Below, one piece after another: positions 42,727-52,950 of a stretch of 64,000 nucleotides of DNA. This DNA is from Agroathelia rolfsii (lineage: Eukaryota; Basidiomycota; Agaricomycetes; Amylocorticiales; Amylocorticiaceae). The notes under the pieces were generated by a model. The model made no database searches and was not told where the DNA came from. It saw nothing but the letters and a program-made list of their open reading frames with translations. Within the stretch, counting starts at the first letter, position 1, and each line of letters opens with the position of its first letter. Location: contig JABRWF010000007.1 of NCBI GenBank assembly GCA_018343915.1, positions 2,046,001 through 2,110,000 of the forward strand, given 5' to 3'. Made by a program: the position numbers and the translations under genes.

Positions 42727-43997
42727 TTATTGACTCATAGCATCAGCAAATACTCTAATCCTTAGTGCAGTCACGTCTACAAAATTTCCTTGATTCTCTC
42801 CGCTTGGGGCTTGTAAACGTGTACTGCATCCTCCCACAGGAAACTGTGTAAAAGAGGCATCCTCCAGCATACCCCAGAGCTTACTAGTTAGTCTATCATA
42901 CGGTCGGGTAGTCCGAGCTAGTAGATTATAAGGAAGAAAGTGTCAAGGACCTTACTTGGGGACATGTTTGATATGAATAGCATTTATCAGGAAAATCGAG
43001 TTAAGTTTGCTAATGAGTGATCGTCCAATTGAGAGAACATCAGGATCGTATGGGTCTTCCATCAAGTTTCGTCGGCTTTGAAGACTACATCACCACCCAG
43101 AAGATTGAAGCATCCACCTGGCTCTGAGATCATCATTTCTCCGTTAGAAATACAACTTGTCACCACCACTTAAACTCACTCAAAGCATTGTAAATATTTT
43201 GCAATGCCAGACTCCATCCCTCCTGCGTTAGTACCTACACTAAAATTGACATGTGGATGACATCAATTTTGTCTTGCGTCCAATCCGGGAATGGCTTCGT
43301 TACTAGTACATCTTGTTCAAACGTCGAGATATGAAATCAAGTACGGGTAAGGGCGGGAATATGGCAGTGGTAATGTCGCTCACATACAACGTAATGGAGT
43401 TACTTTTAGATGGAGACAAAAGGACATTGAATCCGGGAATGGGGGCGACATCCAAAATCCAAGAGCCTGACCCAGCACCAACGTAAGAAACATTGTCTTT
43501 GTCGAATGGAACATCTAATATATCCCTATAGCCAAATATCTTCTTGTTCATCACATACTGCATGTCTAATCTGTAGAAATCGGTGTGAAATCCCCAGGTA
43601 TATTGTTAAAATACGACGAGCGACGACGATGAGCAGCGGTCGACACAAAGAAATGTATTCCGCTTGTCTACTTGTACATCGTTGTACGTAGTCAAACGGA
43701 TAGTAAACAAAAATGTAAACTACCGTAAATATAAAGACAGAATCATGTGACCCAGCACATGGATCACATATTCTAACATATATGTACGCCAGATTTTAGA
43801 GCGATTATTTATTGATGGGCTTCGAGTGAGCTATTGTTCGTTAGTGGATAATTTGTGTGACCGTCAGATCCAGTCATTTTCAATTTGATCTCAGCAGGTA
43901 TTATAAAGTGTTGATCAGTAGGGATGTCGCTGTTGAAATTATATAGTTCCCGGACCAGCTCATGATTCAGAGGTAAAAGGTGTGTAGATGATGTCAC
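42727..43997 (-). pseudogene. Decayed SAM-dependent methyltransferase (fungal secondary-metabolism type) pseudogene
   Basis: Intact members of this fungal family begin with a region like LNHELVRELYNFNSD and SDGHTNYPLTNNSS, then MQYVMNKKIFGYRDILDVPF and the SAM-binding loop VGAGSGSWILDVA. These are all here but broken. (1) The first exon (43997 to about 43812) has no GT donor before its stop. (2) After TTAIFPPLP one base is lost near 43332, because DF and HISTFEQDVLVTKPFPDW are in different frames. (3) An in-frame TAG at 43235-43237 interrupts DVIHMSILV-VLTQEGWSLA. (4) Another base is lost after LLGGDVVFK before RRNLMEDPYDPDV. The last exon LWGMLEDASFTQFPVGGC ends at 42727-42729. The protein can no longer be made as one chain. 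The substrate of the ancestor is unknown. Confidence 0.78.
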
Positions 43998-44909
43998 ACG
44001 GATGAATACCGATAATCGGCCAAATTAAGAGCTCTGGTCCATGTCTTTCATTTCCTGTGATAATACTAGACTATACTTCAAGTCGCGGAAGGCGAGAAAC
44101 TGGCCGGTATCAACGAGCTAATACCAAAGGAACCTCAAGCTGTTCGGCATGAGAGATGGAACTGGGGTATTAGATAGGCGTGCAAACATATCTACGACCT
44201 GAGCCTAGATCTACAAGAAATGCTAAGACTGGTTGTACTACCCAGAGTACGCGTGGGCATGGCATTGAGAGCCCTCAATCATAGATTCAATTGCGCATAT
44301 CTGCTGCTGTATTGAATATTGGCAGAGCCGAATTCCTAAAACCTGCAGGTATATTGGATATGTACCATGGCATCTCAATGTATATAGCCGGCACATTAGC
44401 ATTAGACAGACCTGGATAGGTCTTTCATGCACCCGTAATCAGTGCTTTACAAGCTTTGATGTACTCCTATTTGCCAGTGCGGAGAATATCCCCAGTCGCC
44501 GTCGTCGGCGTAGAATCCAGGACGATACTATGAACTACAACAACGCAGAAGCCGCGGCGGCTGTATTTACATATATGCTAGTAATACACGCCCAATGGCC
44601 GCAGGGAGCATTGATGGTAAGCATATGAGCTTTATGTCCAGTTAGTATCAGGTATTTCTCAAACAGAAGATAGACGTATTGCAATGGTCACGATTATGAT
44701 TGCCAGTGTGGTTCAACTTGCTGAGCACTGACTCGGATGGCAGGCCCGGGCCAAGTCAAGTTGCTTCCGGCATCATCCAAACTTTTATTTTACTAGAGCT
44801 TTCTTCGGAACGTCATTTGCTTCCAAGCTTTGAACTCCAGCTTCTCAAAGCCCCTTCCTCTCATACTACGCTCATCTTCCCCTCATACACCTCAAACCGG
44901 ACTACACCA
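43998..44909. other. Intergenic stretch upstream of the UPF0538 gene
   Basis: No gene supported. The last 200 bp before the ATG at 44910 have C/T-rich leader character. Confidence 0.55.
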
Positions 44910-45709
44910 ATGTCAGACGGGATCTCAGACGTCCTCACCAATGAAGCTAAACCCAAAACTGATGCGACCATCACTTTGCGGATCATCAAATCGTTCGAAT
45001 ACCGCACTGAACGCAGTCTCGTGTTGCATCATCTCAACCTGCAGGAGATGACCGTTGGGCAGCTCAAGGAAGTCGCACGTCAAGGTTAGCGACGATGTCC
45101 CGACGGGGGGCGTGTATCTGTTGAATCTCTCTTTTCTTTTGATTGTCCGAGTGACTTGACGATAACTCTCAGTGGCGATGATCATGCAGCCGTTTTGACG
45201 CAGCCGGGTTGGAAGCCGTATCGGAATGCTGTCCTAGGTGAGCATGGATTCACTGTATGCCATCACAGAGTACTGTTGCTCATTGTTATCACTGGGATTG
45301 CACAGATACGCTGAAATTATACACCAAAGCTCACGGGGCCAAAGTGAGCAGTCCTGTTGCAGATAATCTTTGTGTCTTGTAGCACCAAGCCTCTACATCC
45401 TAACAGACAACCAACCTCATCATCAACCTTGATCACGACGAATGGATACTCGAAGACGATAGTAAGATCTTGGCAGATCTTGGTTTCGGTAACAACTATG
45501 CATATAACCCTCTTCAAGAAGATTTACGATACTGATCGCTATTTCTGTAGAAAATGAAACGGAGGTGAGCTTCTTCAGCCGTGAAGCTTACTTTAAATTC
45601 AAGGCAAATCCCGAGGTGAGGGAACAAAGGTTTCTGTGCTAATGTCTTATTGGTGACACAAACTGCCGGTTTATAGACGCTTTGGGATCCATCACAGAAG
45701 ACATCATAG
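44910..45709 (+). CDS. UPF0538 family protein (human C2orf76 homologue)
   Basis: Conserved eukaryotic protein of unknown function. The product is about 150 residues from six or more short exons. It begins MSDGISDVLTNEAKPK and continues TLRIIKSFEYRTERSLVLH, LQEMTVGQLKEVARQ, VLTQPGWKPYRNAVLDTLKL, NLIINLDHDEWILEDDSKIL and ETEVSFFSREAYFKFKANPE, ending DPSQKTS. The blocks with IRSFEYR...LHxLDLxxxTVxxL and LKLY...T.NLVINLD.D are the family signature. The domain looks ubiquitin-like in outline, which is only an impression. All introns traced are GT-AG. The gene is convergent with the DnaJ gene, with about 270 bp between. The start at 44910 is preferred over the upstream in-frame ATG at 44700, because the conserved part starts right after it. 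Confidence 0.88.
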
Positions 45710-45977
45710 CCGCAAACTCCTGTTCATGCATTTCCTCTCTTCTATTCGGGCCTGGTCGTTGTTCTTGTTTTTGATATTTGTGCAGGGTAATAAATCCTTC
45801 TATACATAAGAGCTGATGGGAATACTAGTAAACAACTGTACGATGATGAAATGCCCAATGAGTACAAGTATGTAATAAAAGAATGAAGAACAGAAAGAAA
45901 TAAGAGAAGGTGATGTAATGCATGCAAATGAAGAAAAAACAGAAGGCAAAAGAAGGCAAGGGAAGTAAAGATAGAAA

Positions 45978-47552
45978 TCACTGGTTTGCGCACTGCACAC
46001 CAGGATGTCCGCCGTCCTCTTCTGTGTCCATTTCGTCGCCATTGCCCATCCTATGTGCGTGCTCCTGCTTGCGACTGTCAACATCAACGAGATCAACCTC
46101 CTCCTTCTCAATGTTCTTAGGGAACTTCTCCAGCGGCTTTCGGGGCGGAAGTGCCTTCTCCAGCAAGGAAATAACGTTGGGGTCCATATGGTCGGGGAAC
46201 TTGACGGTCAACTTGACGTACAAGTCGCCAGGTTCATGGTGTCGTTGAGATGGCATGCCCTGGCCCTTGATCACCTTGACCTCATCTAAGAGAAAATCTC
46301 ATGAATAAAAAAGAAAAAGGTAATGTCTAAGGGAAAGTATTAACGAACCATGCTTGATAACCTCGCCGGGTACCAGGTTAACAATGAGAGCTCTATCGTC
46401 GAGGTGCTTGATCGCGAACTGTCCACCGCCGAGGGCCGTGAGGAGATCCACTTCGACATCAGTGATCAGGTCCGTATCCTGGCGCCTGAATCGTTCATGA
46501 GGCTTCTCCTCAATCACGATAATCACATCGCCCGGCTCCGCATTCGGGCTCTGATCACTCTCGCCGGGGAAGCGGATCGTCTGGCCGCCCTTCATACCCT
46601 TGTCGATGTGCACCTCGAGGAACTTCTTCTCGGGGACGACCTTCTTGCCTTTGCATCCCTGGCAGCGGTCTTTGGCGTTGATGACCTCGCCCGTACCACT
46701 ACAGTCGTGGCATGGCGACTGGATCTGCTGGATCATGGGACCCATCTGGCGCAAGGTGACAGTGATACCACGACCACTGCACGTGTCGCACGTGCGTACG
46801 GCACCCTCCTTGCCACCCTTGCCCTTGCATTTCGAGCAGATCGCACTCTTGGTAAGCGCCAGCTTGGTCGTCTTGCCCTTGTAGAGGTCTTCGAGCGTGA
46901 CGTGCACACGATGCACAAGGTCCTTTGTTCGTCGGGGGCCGGACTGGCGCGATCCGCCGCCGCCGCCGAAGAAGCCACCTCCGCCACCGAAGAGTTGACT
47001 GAATAGATCCTGTAGGGCGAGGAGAGATGAATACAAAGCTCTTCGCGTAGACAGCACCATATATGCGGACGTACCTGCGGATCCATGCCGCCCATGCCAC
47101 CAGATTCGTTCAGTCCAGCCTCACCACGAGTATCGTATACCCTCCTCTTGTCAGAGTCGGAGAGGACCTCGTAGCTGTATGCGCAAAGGACGCATACGTC
47201 AGCATCAAGTGCTTGAAAGAAAGAAAGAAAAAGGGCAGTGTTCGTAGTAATCAGTACTTACGCATGCGTCAGCTCCTTGAACAGCTCGGGGTCACCACCC
47301 TTGTCAGGATGTAAGCGCAGTGCCCTGTTGTTGCAAAAAGGATACAATCATAATCGTTTAGATCAATCATGCGAGGGGTTGAGACACAGTGAAAAAAGAA
47401 CGCACTTTTTCCTGTATGCCTTCTTGAGCTCAGACTCATCTGCGTTGGGGGAAACCTCCAGCAAATCGTAGAATTTTCTGCAATGAATACATGTTGTCTT
47501 AGCATGATGACCAATGCGCATAAGAACGAGTCACTCACGTTTCCTTCACCAT
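45978..47552 (-). CDS. YDJ1: Class A DnaJ (Hsp40) co-chaperone, Ydj1/Mas5 orthologue with CaaX end
   Basis: Ydj1 stimulates cytosolic Hsp70 ATPase and delivers clients, including mitochondrial precursors. The product is about 400 residues. The J domain begins MVKETKFYDLLEVSPNADES and has HPDKGGDPELFKELTHAYEV with the essential HPD. A G/F region (LFGGGGGFFGGGGGSRQSG) follows. The zinc-binding region has four CxxCxGxG-type repeats: CSKCKGKGG, CDTCSGRG, CHDCSGTG and CQGCKGKK. The client-binding domains contain FPGESDQSPNAEPGDVIIVI and GQGMPSQRHHEPGDLYV. The C-terminus is acidic and ends CANQ, a CaaX box like that of yeast Ydj1 (CASQ), so farnesylation and membrane association are likely. The start ATG at 47552 is followed by a first exon of only a few codons. 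Confidence 0.95.
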
Positions 47553-47996
47553 CGTTGTATAATGTGGGGGTGATCTAGGGGATTAGTGTGCGTCCGAGTA
47601 TAAGAAACAGAGGGAGTCGTTAACGTATGCGCCGGTCGTATAATGCGCAGGGTGTGGAGTGGGTGTGGGTGTGTGCGTGAAAGTGCGTGCTTTTCAGGCA
47701 GGGCGGTGTATAAGCAGATGCCTTGAGAAAAAGGAAAGCTGTGGAAGGTGATAGAACATTTCCTTTTCAAGCATTTTTCTTCTATTTGGAACACTTTGGA
47801 AACACTGCCTTCTGGCCAATGACAGCACGCCATTCACAGCTCACGGCCCACATCACACATGTTGTGGTAGTCATTATGCTCCAGTGCGCTTCATATATAC
47901 ACAAGGTTATCGTTATCATACAGTAAAATCAAATCTATTTAATTAAAATAGTAGACATTTGCTTTGCTACTGGGCATTGGGAAGACACCCCTTTGT
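47553..47996. other. DnaJ promoter region and 3' flank of the Nit2-like gene
   Basis: No gene. AG/CT-rich near the DnaJ ATG. Imperfect GAA/TTC blocks around 47750-47800 hint at heat-shock elements, but none is perfect. Confidence 0.5.
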
Positions 47997-49445
47997 TCAC
48001 TGTTTGAAACCCTCGCTCACATCAGGATAGACATCGAACCGCCGCTGAGTTGTCACGGGGATGCCCGCGCGGGCAGAGTTGAATGTCTCTGGGTCTTGAA
48101 GGAGAAGCGCAAAAATAATCAGTGATTTGTTTTGATGATGAAGACGATGCATGTAGCATACCGATATCCGCATATATGATGTTCTCAGTCTCGTCAGCTT
48201 CTCCCAGAACTTTGCCCCTGTAAATTATCCTTCAGAAAGAATAAGAGATCGTAGAATTATGAAATAAGCCTACATGGGATCTACTACCATTGAATGTCCC
48301 CACTAGAACAGAATCTGTAAGTGCGTAGAGAGATTCAAGCTAGTTGTACTTACAGCATGATAACCGGCGGACAAGTCTCTTGCGGGGCTGCACATGGAGA
48401 AGAACACCTGATTATCGACCGCACTATGATACAATATCATGATATTGTTCTAGAAAATTCAATTAAAAGCTTAAAGCTATACGAACCGGCCGCGCTGGAG
48501 TAACTCCCAATGAAGGGGCCCGGTCGTCGTGTTGAATGCACCGGGATAAACCAAAAGATGGCAGCCTTGGATGATTGGATATCAAGGGTATATGAGTCCA
48601 TGGAACAAGGTATGCATTAGGTTAACAACTCAACCTTGTCTGGCAGATATCATGGCCAACTCCGGGAAGCGCACATCATAGCATATGCCAAGACCGATGC
48701 GGGCGAACTCTATGCAAAGTTGAGTGTGTCGAACAGAGAATAGGACTGCTTTGACGTACCCGTATCGAAGTATCTCTTGGTTCGGCCACCGGTCAGCGTT
48801 TCACTTTCCTATGAATGCATGTCGAATCACTGTTACGGCAGCCGAAGAAGAGTCAAACCTTGAATTTAATTTTCCCAGGGATGTCAATGTCAAACAAGTG
48901 TATTTTCCTGAAGATAGTGACGAGGTCTCCAGATGGGGAATATACGGTGCAGGTGTTGTACAAGTTTCCATCTGTAGGATCTCGTTCGGGTATTGACCCT
49001 GTTTCACTGGAAGTCAATCACAAAAGCCAAGGAAACAGGGAGAAGGAAAACACGCCTCCGATAAGCCACGTCTTTGTCTCCTTGGCTGCAGCAGACAGCA
49101 TCTGCACACTCTCACTCTTGCTGGCCTCAACATTGTACTTTTGGCCATCAGCATAGCCGATTTCCTCTGCATATACGGGGAAGTGGGTGTGGCCGTATGG
49201 GGAGTTGAAGCATTCCTATCCTGATGTTCGAGACGGATGCAAACCATATATCCCACTGGCTTGCTTACTGGCAACACGATGAGGTCTGGCTTGGATGGCT
49301 GGGCGGCACTAGCGCCAGACGCGGCTTTGAGGATCATGTTCCTAGCATGGACCAAGTTTGCCTTTTTGTCTGTGGTGACACCACCGAGCTGGATGAGAGC
49401 GAGCTTGAATGGCTTGAAGATGGGTATCTTTGAAGCAAGCGACAT
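47997..49445 (-). CDS. Carbon-nitrogen hydrolase, omega-amidase Nit2/Nit3 type
   Basis: Nit2-type omega-amidases hydrolyse alpha-ketoglutaramate and alpha-ketosuccinamate. The product is about 300 residues. The catalytic triad Glu-Lys-Cys is visible: Glu in [18 protein letters not shown] directly after LDLIVLP-like sequence, Lys in [17 protein letters not shown], and Cys in [14 protein letters not shown]. Further family blocks are [19 protein letters not shown] and RAVDNQVFF. The end near 47997 reads VSEGFKQ. The join from WLIGG to [13 protein letters not shown] keeps frame only with a GC donor (GCGTGT) and acceptor GAAACAG, intron 48999-49055. The gene is divergent from the lipid kinase-like gene, 248 bp between ATGs. 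It is the cytosolic or mitochondrial form; no clear targeting peptide. Confidence 0.9.
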
Positions 49446-49693
49446 AATGGACTACAAACTAGTGTAATGAGATCACTACAGTAACACCACAAATAGTAAT
49501 TGTTATTTCGTAATGACTATTCTAATTATAGTACTCTTGAATGCTTCCGTAATCTATGACGGAACCAAAGTTGCAACATTCGTCATCGCCGCGATGAGGC
49601 TCACTGGCAGACCAAGACAACAAGGCATTCCGAGTCACTGTTGATGCGTATCTAACTCTCTTTCTACCACAGACATCATCTATCCAGCTAGCC

Positions 49694-51082
49694 ATGGCCG
49701 TTCTTGCTCTCTATAACCCCGTCAGTGGCGACCGCACCGCGGAGACCTTTTTCCACGAGCATGTTCTGCCTTTTGTTGCTCAGCACGGTAGATCAGTCCC
49801 AGAAGGCAACGTTATTGCAACCCAGAGCGCCGAGCACGCAGGAAAGACTGTCGTCGAATTTCTCGAGCGCTCAGCGACTAATAATGGTGGCGATCAGGAC
49901 GGTAGCATCGTCACCGTCATCTTGGGCAGCGGTGACGGCACATTGCACGAGATCATCTCCCATCTAAGCCTCTCCGGTACACTCACTCTACCCCCTTCAC
50001 GCCTCCACTTTGCTCTCGTACCATGCGGCACTGCCAACGCTCTCTATTCTTCCTTCTTCCCCCCACCACCGCCCACAGAAACCCCTGCAACAGCCGATCC
50101 GATCGCCTACAAACTCCAGAGCGTGAAAGCCTGGCTGGAAGGCACGCGCGCCGTGCCACTCACACTCGCTATCACCACACTTTCCTCCCCGCCGGCTAGC
50201 AAGCGGCCCCCACGCGCGGCCGTGAGCGCCGTCGTGACCTCCACCTCCTTGCATGCCGCGATTCTGCGCGACTCGGAGGTGCTGCGGGCCACGATACCGG
50301 GCATCGAGCGATTCAAGCGCGCCGCGCTGGACAACATCACCAAGTGGACAACCGCGTGGGTCAAGCTCCTCCCGCTCGCCGAGGCGGGTGTCGTGCAGAT
50401 CTACAACCCCGCCACGGGCAAGTTCGAGACGCACCCCGAGTCGTCTCACCCGGACAGTAACGAAGGCGATGACGACGACGATGAGGAGGGCGGCGATCCG
50501 ATTGTCGATCTCGACGGGCCGTTTGCGTATTTCCTCAGTACGGTGAATGTGGATCGGCTCGAGCCGCAGTTTGTGATTGCGCCTGCGGCGGTGCGCGAGC
50601 CGGCACGCGAGCCCGCGGTGGACGTCGTGATCGTCCGGCCTTCGCGCGACAGGGCAATTTGGAGTACTGAGATGGGAGAGGCGGAGAAGAAGCAGTCGTT
50701 TGCCAAGAGGCTCGAGGGTGTGCTGATGAGTGCGTACAAGGATGGCGCGCATATCGGGCTCAAGTACGGCGAAGAAGGATCCAGTGGCGTGCTGACGACG
50801 GAAGGCTCGGGAGATTATGTCGTGGAGTATATTAGATGTGGTGGATGGGAGTGGGCACCGGTGAGTAGAAAAAGAAAAGAAATGCCGGGTGTCATTGCGG
50901 TGTTCTCATAACCTTTCCCTTTTCTTTCTCAGGATTCATCTGATGAGGATGCGCATACGCTCTGCGTTGACGGCACGATCTTCCAGATCGAGAAAGAGGG
51001 TCGTGCCGTCTGCACTGCTGCTCGTCCCACCGAATCGGCCGGGTTCATGGTCCACATCGGGGCAGATAAGATCTTAGATTAG
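49694..51082 (+). CDS. Diacylglycerol/sphingoid-base kinase-like protein (DAGK catalytic domain)
   Basis: Two exons (49694-50860 and 50933-51082) encode 438 residues. The catalytic domain has an ALYNPVSGDRTAETFF start (the NPxSG element), the nucleotide-binding VILGSGDGTLHEIISHL (GGDGT-like, here GSGDGT) and LVPCGTANALYSS (GTxNA). These are the core motifs of the DAGK family, which phosphorylates diacylglycerol, ceramide or sphingoid bases. The second half has an acidic loop with six or more Asp (EGDDDDDEEGGDP) and the C-terminal lobe strands DGTIFQIEKEG. It is more divergent than true Lcb4-type sphingosine kinases, so the lipid substrate is open. Coding sequence is strongly GC rich in the middle (50100-50500). 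Confidence 0.85.
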
Positions 51083-51280
51083 TGGGAATTGACAGTGTCT
51101 ACTTGTGAAGACAGTTACAACTGCATAGATAGGCAGCAAGAACTTGATGAGATTTGGATAAATGAATTGTACTGATGTATTATAGCATGATATTCCAGGG
51201 ATTATGAAGGAAAAAGAACAGGACAAGAGTTCGAGCAGAGGCCAATGAATAATATCCTCGTCCCCGCTCCGCTCCCCTCT

Positions 51281-52351
51281 TCATTGTTTGATATGACCAG
51301 GAGTGACACCGTCGAAAAGTTTGCTCACAACAGCCCTTGTCTTCTGATGGACCTCGTCGATGGAAACAGAGCTATCCAACTGATGAAATGGGTGGCATTT
51401 TAGAACGCCATCACAAAGGAGTAATAACCAAAGCACTTGCCTCTGCAACTTTACCCTTCTCCTGGTACCATTCAATGACAGGCATCGTATCATTCTTGTA
51501 GGTTACTGCATATATATATATATATATATATATATCAGAAACCTGGTCTAAACCCAAAAACAAAAAAGTCAGCTCACCAAACCGCTTTTTGGCACTCTCG
51601 GCGTTATCATCCTCCCTTCCACTCGTCTTCGCGCGATGCATAATCCTCTCGACCATAATCTCCTCCGTCGTCGAATAAAACAGCACGAGACTGCCTTCGC
51701 ACACCGTCTCCTCGAACTTCTGTGCCTGGTCCATCTTGCGTGGGAACCCGTCGATGAGGAACCGGCCCTTGCCGTCCGCCCACCCGGCGTGCGTGGACCG
51801 CGTGGGGTGTGTGGATGTGCCGTTGAGTGCGTCGCGCATGGCGTTCTCGAGCAGCTTGATGGTCACCTCCATCGGCACGATCGTCCCCTCGCGGATGTTG
51901 GTGCGGATCAGCTCGCCGTATTGCGACCCTGGGCGGTTCTGCTCTTCGCGCAGGAGGTCACCGGCTGTTGAACAGAGAGATGGATCGATGACCTTGTCCT
52001 TCAAGTACTTAGGGAGCATCACATACCGGAGAGATGGCAAAAGTCGAAATCTTGAACTAGCCTCTCGCATTGCGTGCCTTTGCCTGTATAGGATGAAGAT
52101 GAGATATGATGATGCGTACTGTTGCAGTCCTGGGTGATATACGGACCTGCACCAGGACCACCTAGGACGAACAAGACCGTGACCTTGCTTTTGTCGAACA
52201 CCGTTTCAGTAGCAGTGGTGGCAGTGGTGGTGGCGGCAGCAGCAGCAGCATCGGTGCTCGAGGATGGCTCCTTGGGGGCATCACCACCCTCCTTGTTGTC
52301 GTGATGGTGTAAATGGAGCTTGTCAGCAATCTTGTCTAGTATAGCAGGCAT
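51281..52351 (-). CDS. URA6: UMP/CMP kinase (uridylate kinase, Ura6)
   Basis: It transfers phosphate from ATP to UMP (and CMP) in pyrimidine nucleotide synthesis. About 265 residues. An N-terminal low-complexity Ala/Thr extension (DAAAAAATTTATTATE) precedes the kinase, a feature of many fungal Ura6. P-loop FVLGGPGAGKGTQCERL is split by an intron after GGPGA. NMP-binding part: AGDLLREEQNRPGSQYGELI. FLIDGFPRKMDQAQKFEE is the core signature, and the LID has ERIMHRAKTSGREDDN. The end KVAELDSSVSIDEVHQK, KLFDGVTPGHIKQ requires a GC-AG intron (GCAAGT donor) at 51380-51440. A (TA)n run lies inside another intron. The start at 52351 is the first ATG in frame. Confidence 0.93.
51510..51535. repeat. (TA)n microsatellite inside a URA6 intron
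   Basis: Uninterrupted AT dinucleotide run of 26 nt located in the intron that precedes the ITYKNDTMPVIEWY exon. It is likely to vary in length between strains. Confidence 0.95.
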
Positions 52352-52491
52352 CGTCGTCCGAAATTGTTGTTGTAGTAGTTGTAATCAAAAAGTAGAAGAA
52401 GAAAAAGACTAGTAACGATTATATATTTTTATTGATTTATTGATCTATGAATGACGTTGATAGTGATGATGATTATCGATTGTCGTTCGTT

Positions 52492-52689
52492 TTACTTGGG
52501 CTCTCTATGAATAGGTGGCAAGAGCGGATGGTCGTGTTGTCTAGGCTGGGCTGAGGCGGGGTTGGTGATCTCTCTCTTCTTGGTGATGTAGACGAAGGTG
52601 AGGGTGCTGGCGACGAAGAGGCCGGCGAACAAGAACGGGTTCGGTGCGCGGTTCACTGGCTTGGGAGGAGGACGAGGATGGCCTGGCAT
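52492..52689 (-). CDS. 65-residue single-pass membrane microprotein, family not recognised
   Basis: A single intronless frame of 65 codons. It starts MPGHPRPPPKPVNRAPNPF, has one membrane span LFAGLFVASTLTFVYIT with basic residues after it (KKREITNP), and ends in a Pro/His-rich hydrophilic tail RQHDHPLLPPIHREPK. The size and layout (Pro-rich head, one span, positive charges after it) are typical of small inner-membrane or ER proteins. It shares a 261-bp divergent promoter with MIC19, which makes a mitochondrial role a reasonable guess but no more. It lies just after the start of URA6 in the same orientation. I know no named homologue. Confidence 0.6.
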   Translation of the reverse strand: MPGHPRPPPKPVNRAPNPFLFAGLFVASTLTFVYITKKREITNPASAQPRQHDHPLLPPIHREPK

Positions 52690-52950
52690 CTATACAGTCA
52701 ACGATATGACAATATTCGTTATTTTCTTGCCAGTTATTATGGAAGTCCCCGGGTGGGTGGACGTGACTGTAACATGTGACCGTACACTTTCCAAATATGG
52801 ACATTAGAATACGTTCAGATTCCGAAAAGTCCTCTTTGAGATTCCACTTGTGTAATAAAGGCAACTCTCTCTCTCCGCACGCGCAACGCGCCGGGTGACA
52901 CTTTATCATAACGACGCTAGACTTTTTAGACGACAAATACATCTACTACA
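52690..52950. promoter_or_regulatory. Divergent promoter between the micro membrane-protein gene and MIC19
   Basis: 261 bp between the two ATGs. A CTCTCTCTC stretch and AT-rich segments are present; no named box is seen. Confidence 0.45.

Noticed and set aside
46350..47006. 218-codon plus-strand frame opposite the DnaJ gene
   Set aside because: Shadow of the conserved zinc-finger exon of Ydj1; its composition follows the antisense of the real codons.
47740..47810. Possible heat-shock elements upstream of the DnaJ gene
   Set aside because: GAA and TTC blocks are present but the spacing is imperfect; no run of three correct nGAAn units.
1972..49608. Recurrent CACTGGC/GCCAGTG words upstream of several genes (for example 1972, 2011, 6299, 15751, 36090, 36207, 49602)
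   Set aside because: The same words also occur inside coding sequence (for example 22999, 27140, 38185), and the number seen is near chance for a 7-mer on both strands of 64 kb. A motif-enrichment test on all promoters would be needed.
49997..50752. 251-codon minus-strand frame within the lipid kinase-like gene
   Set aside because: Antisense shadow of a GC-rich exon, full of Arg and His, no motif.
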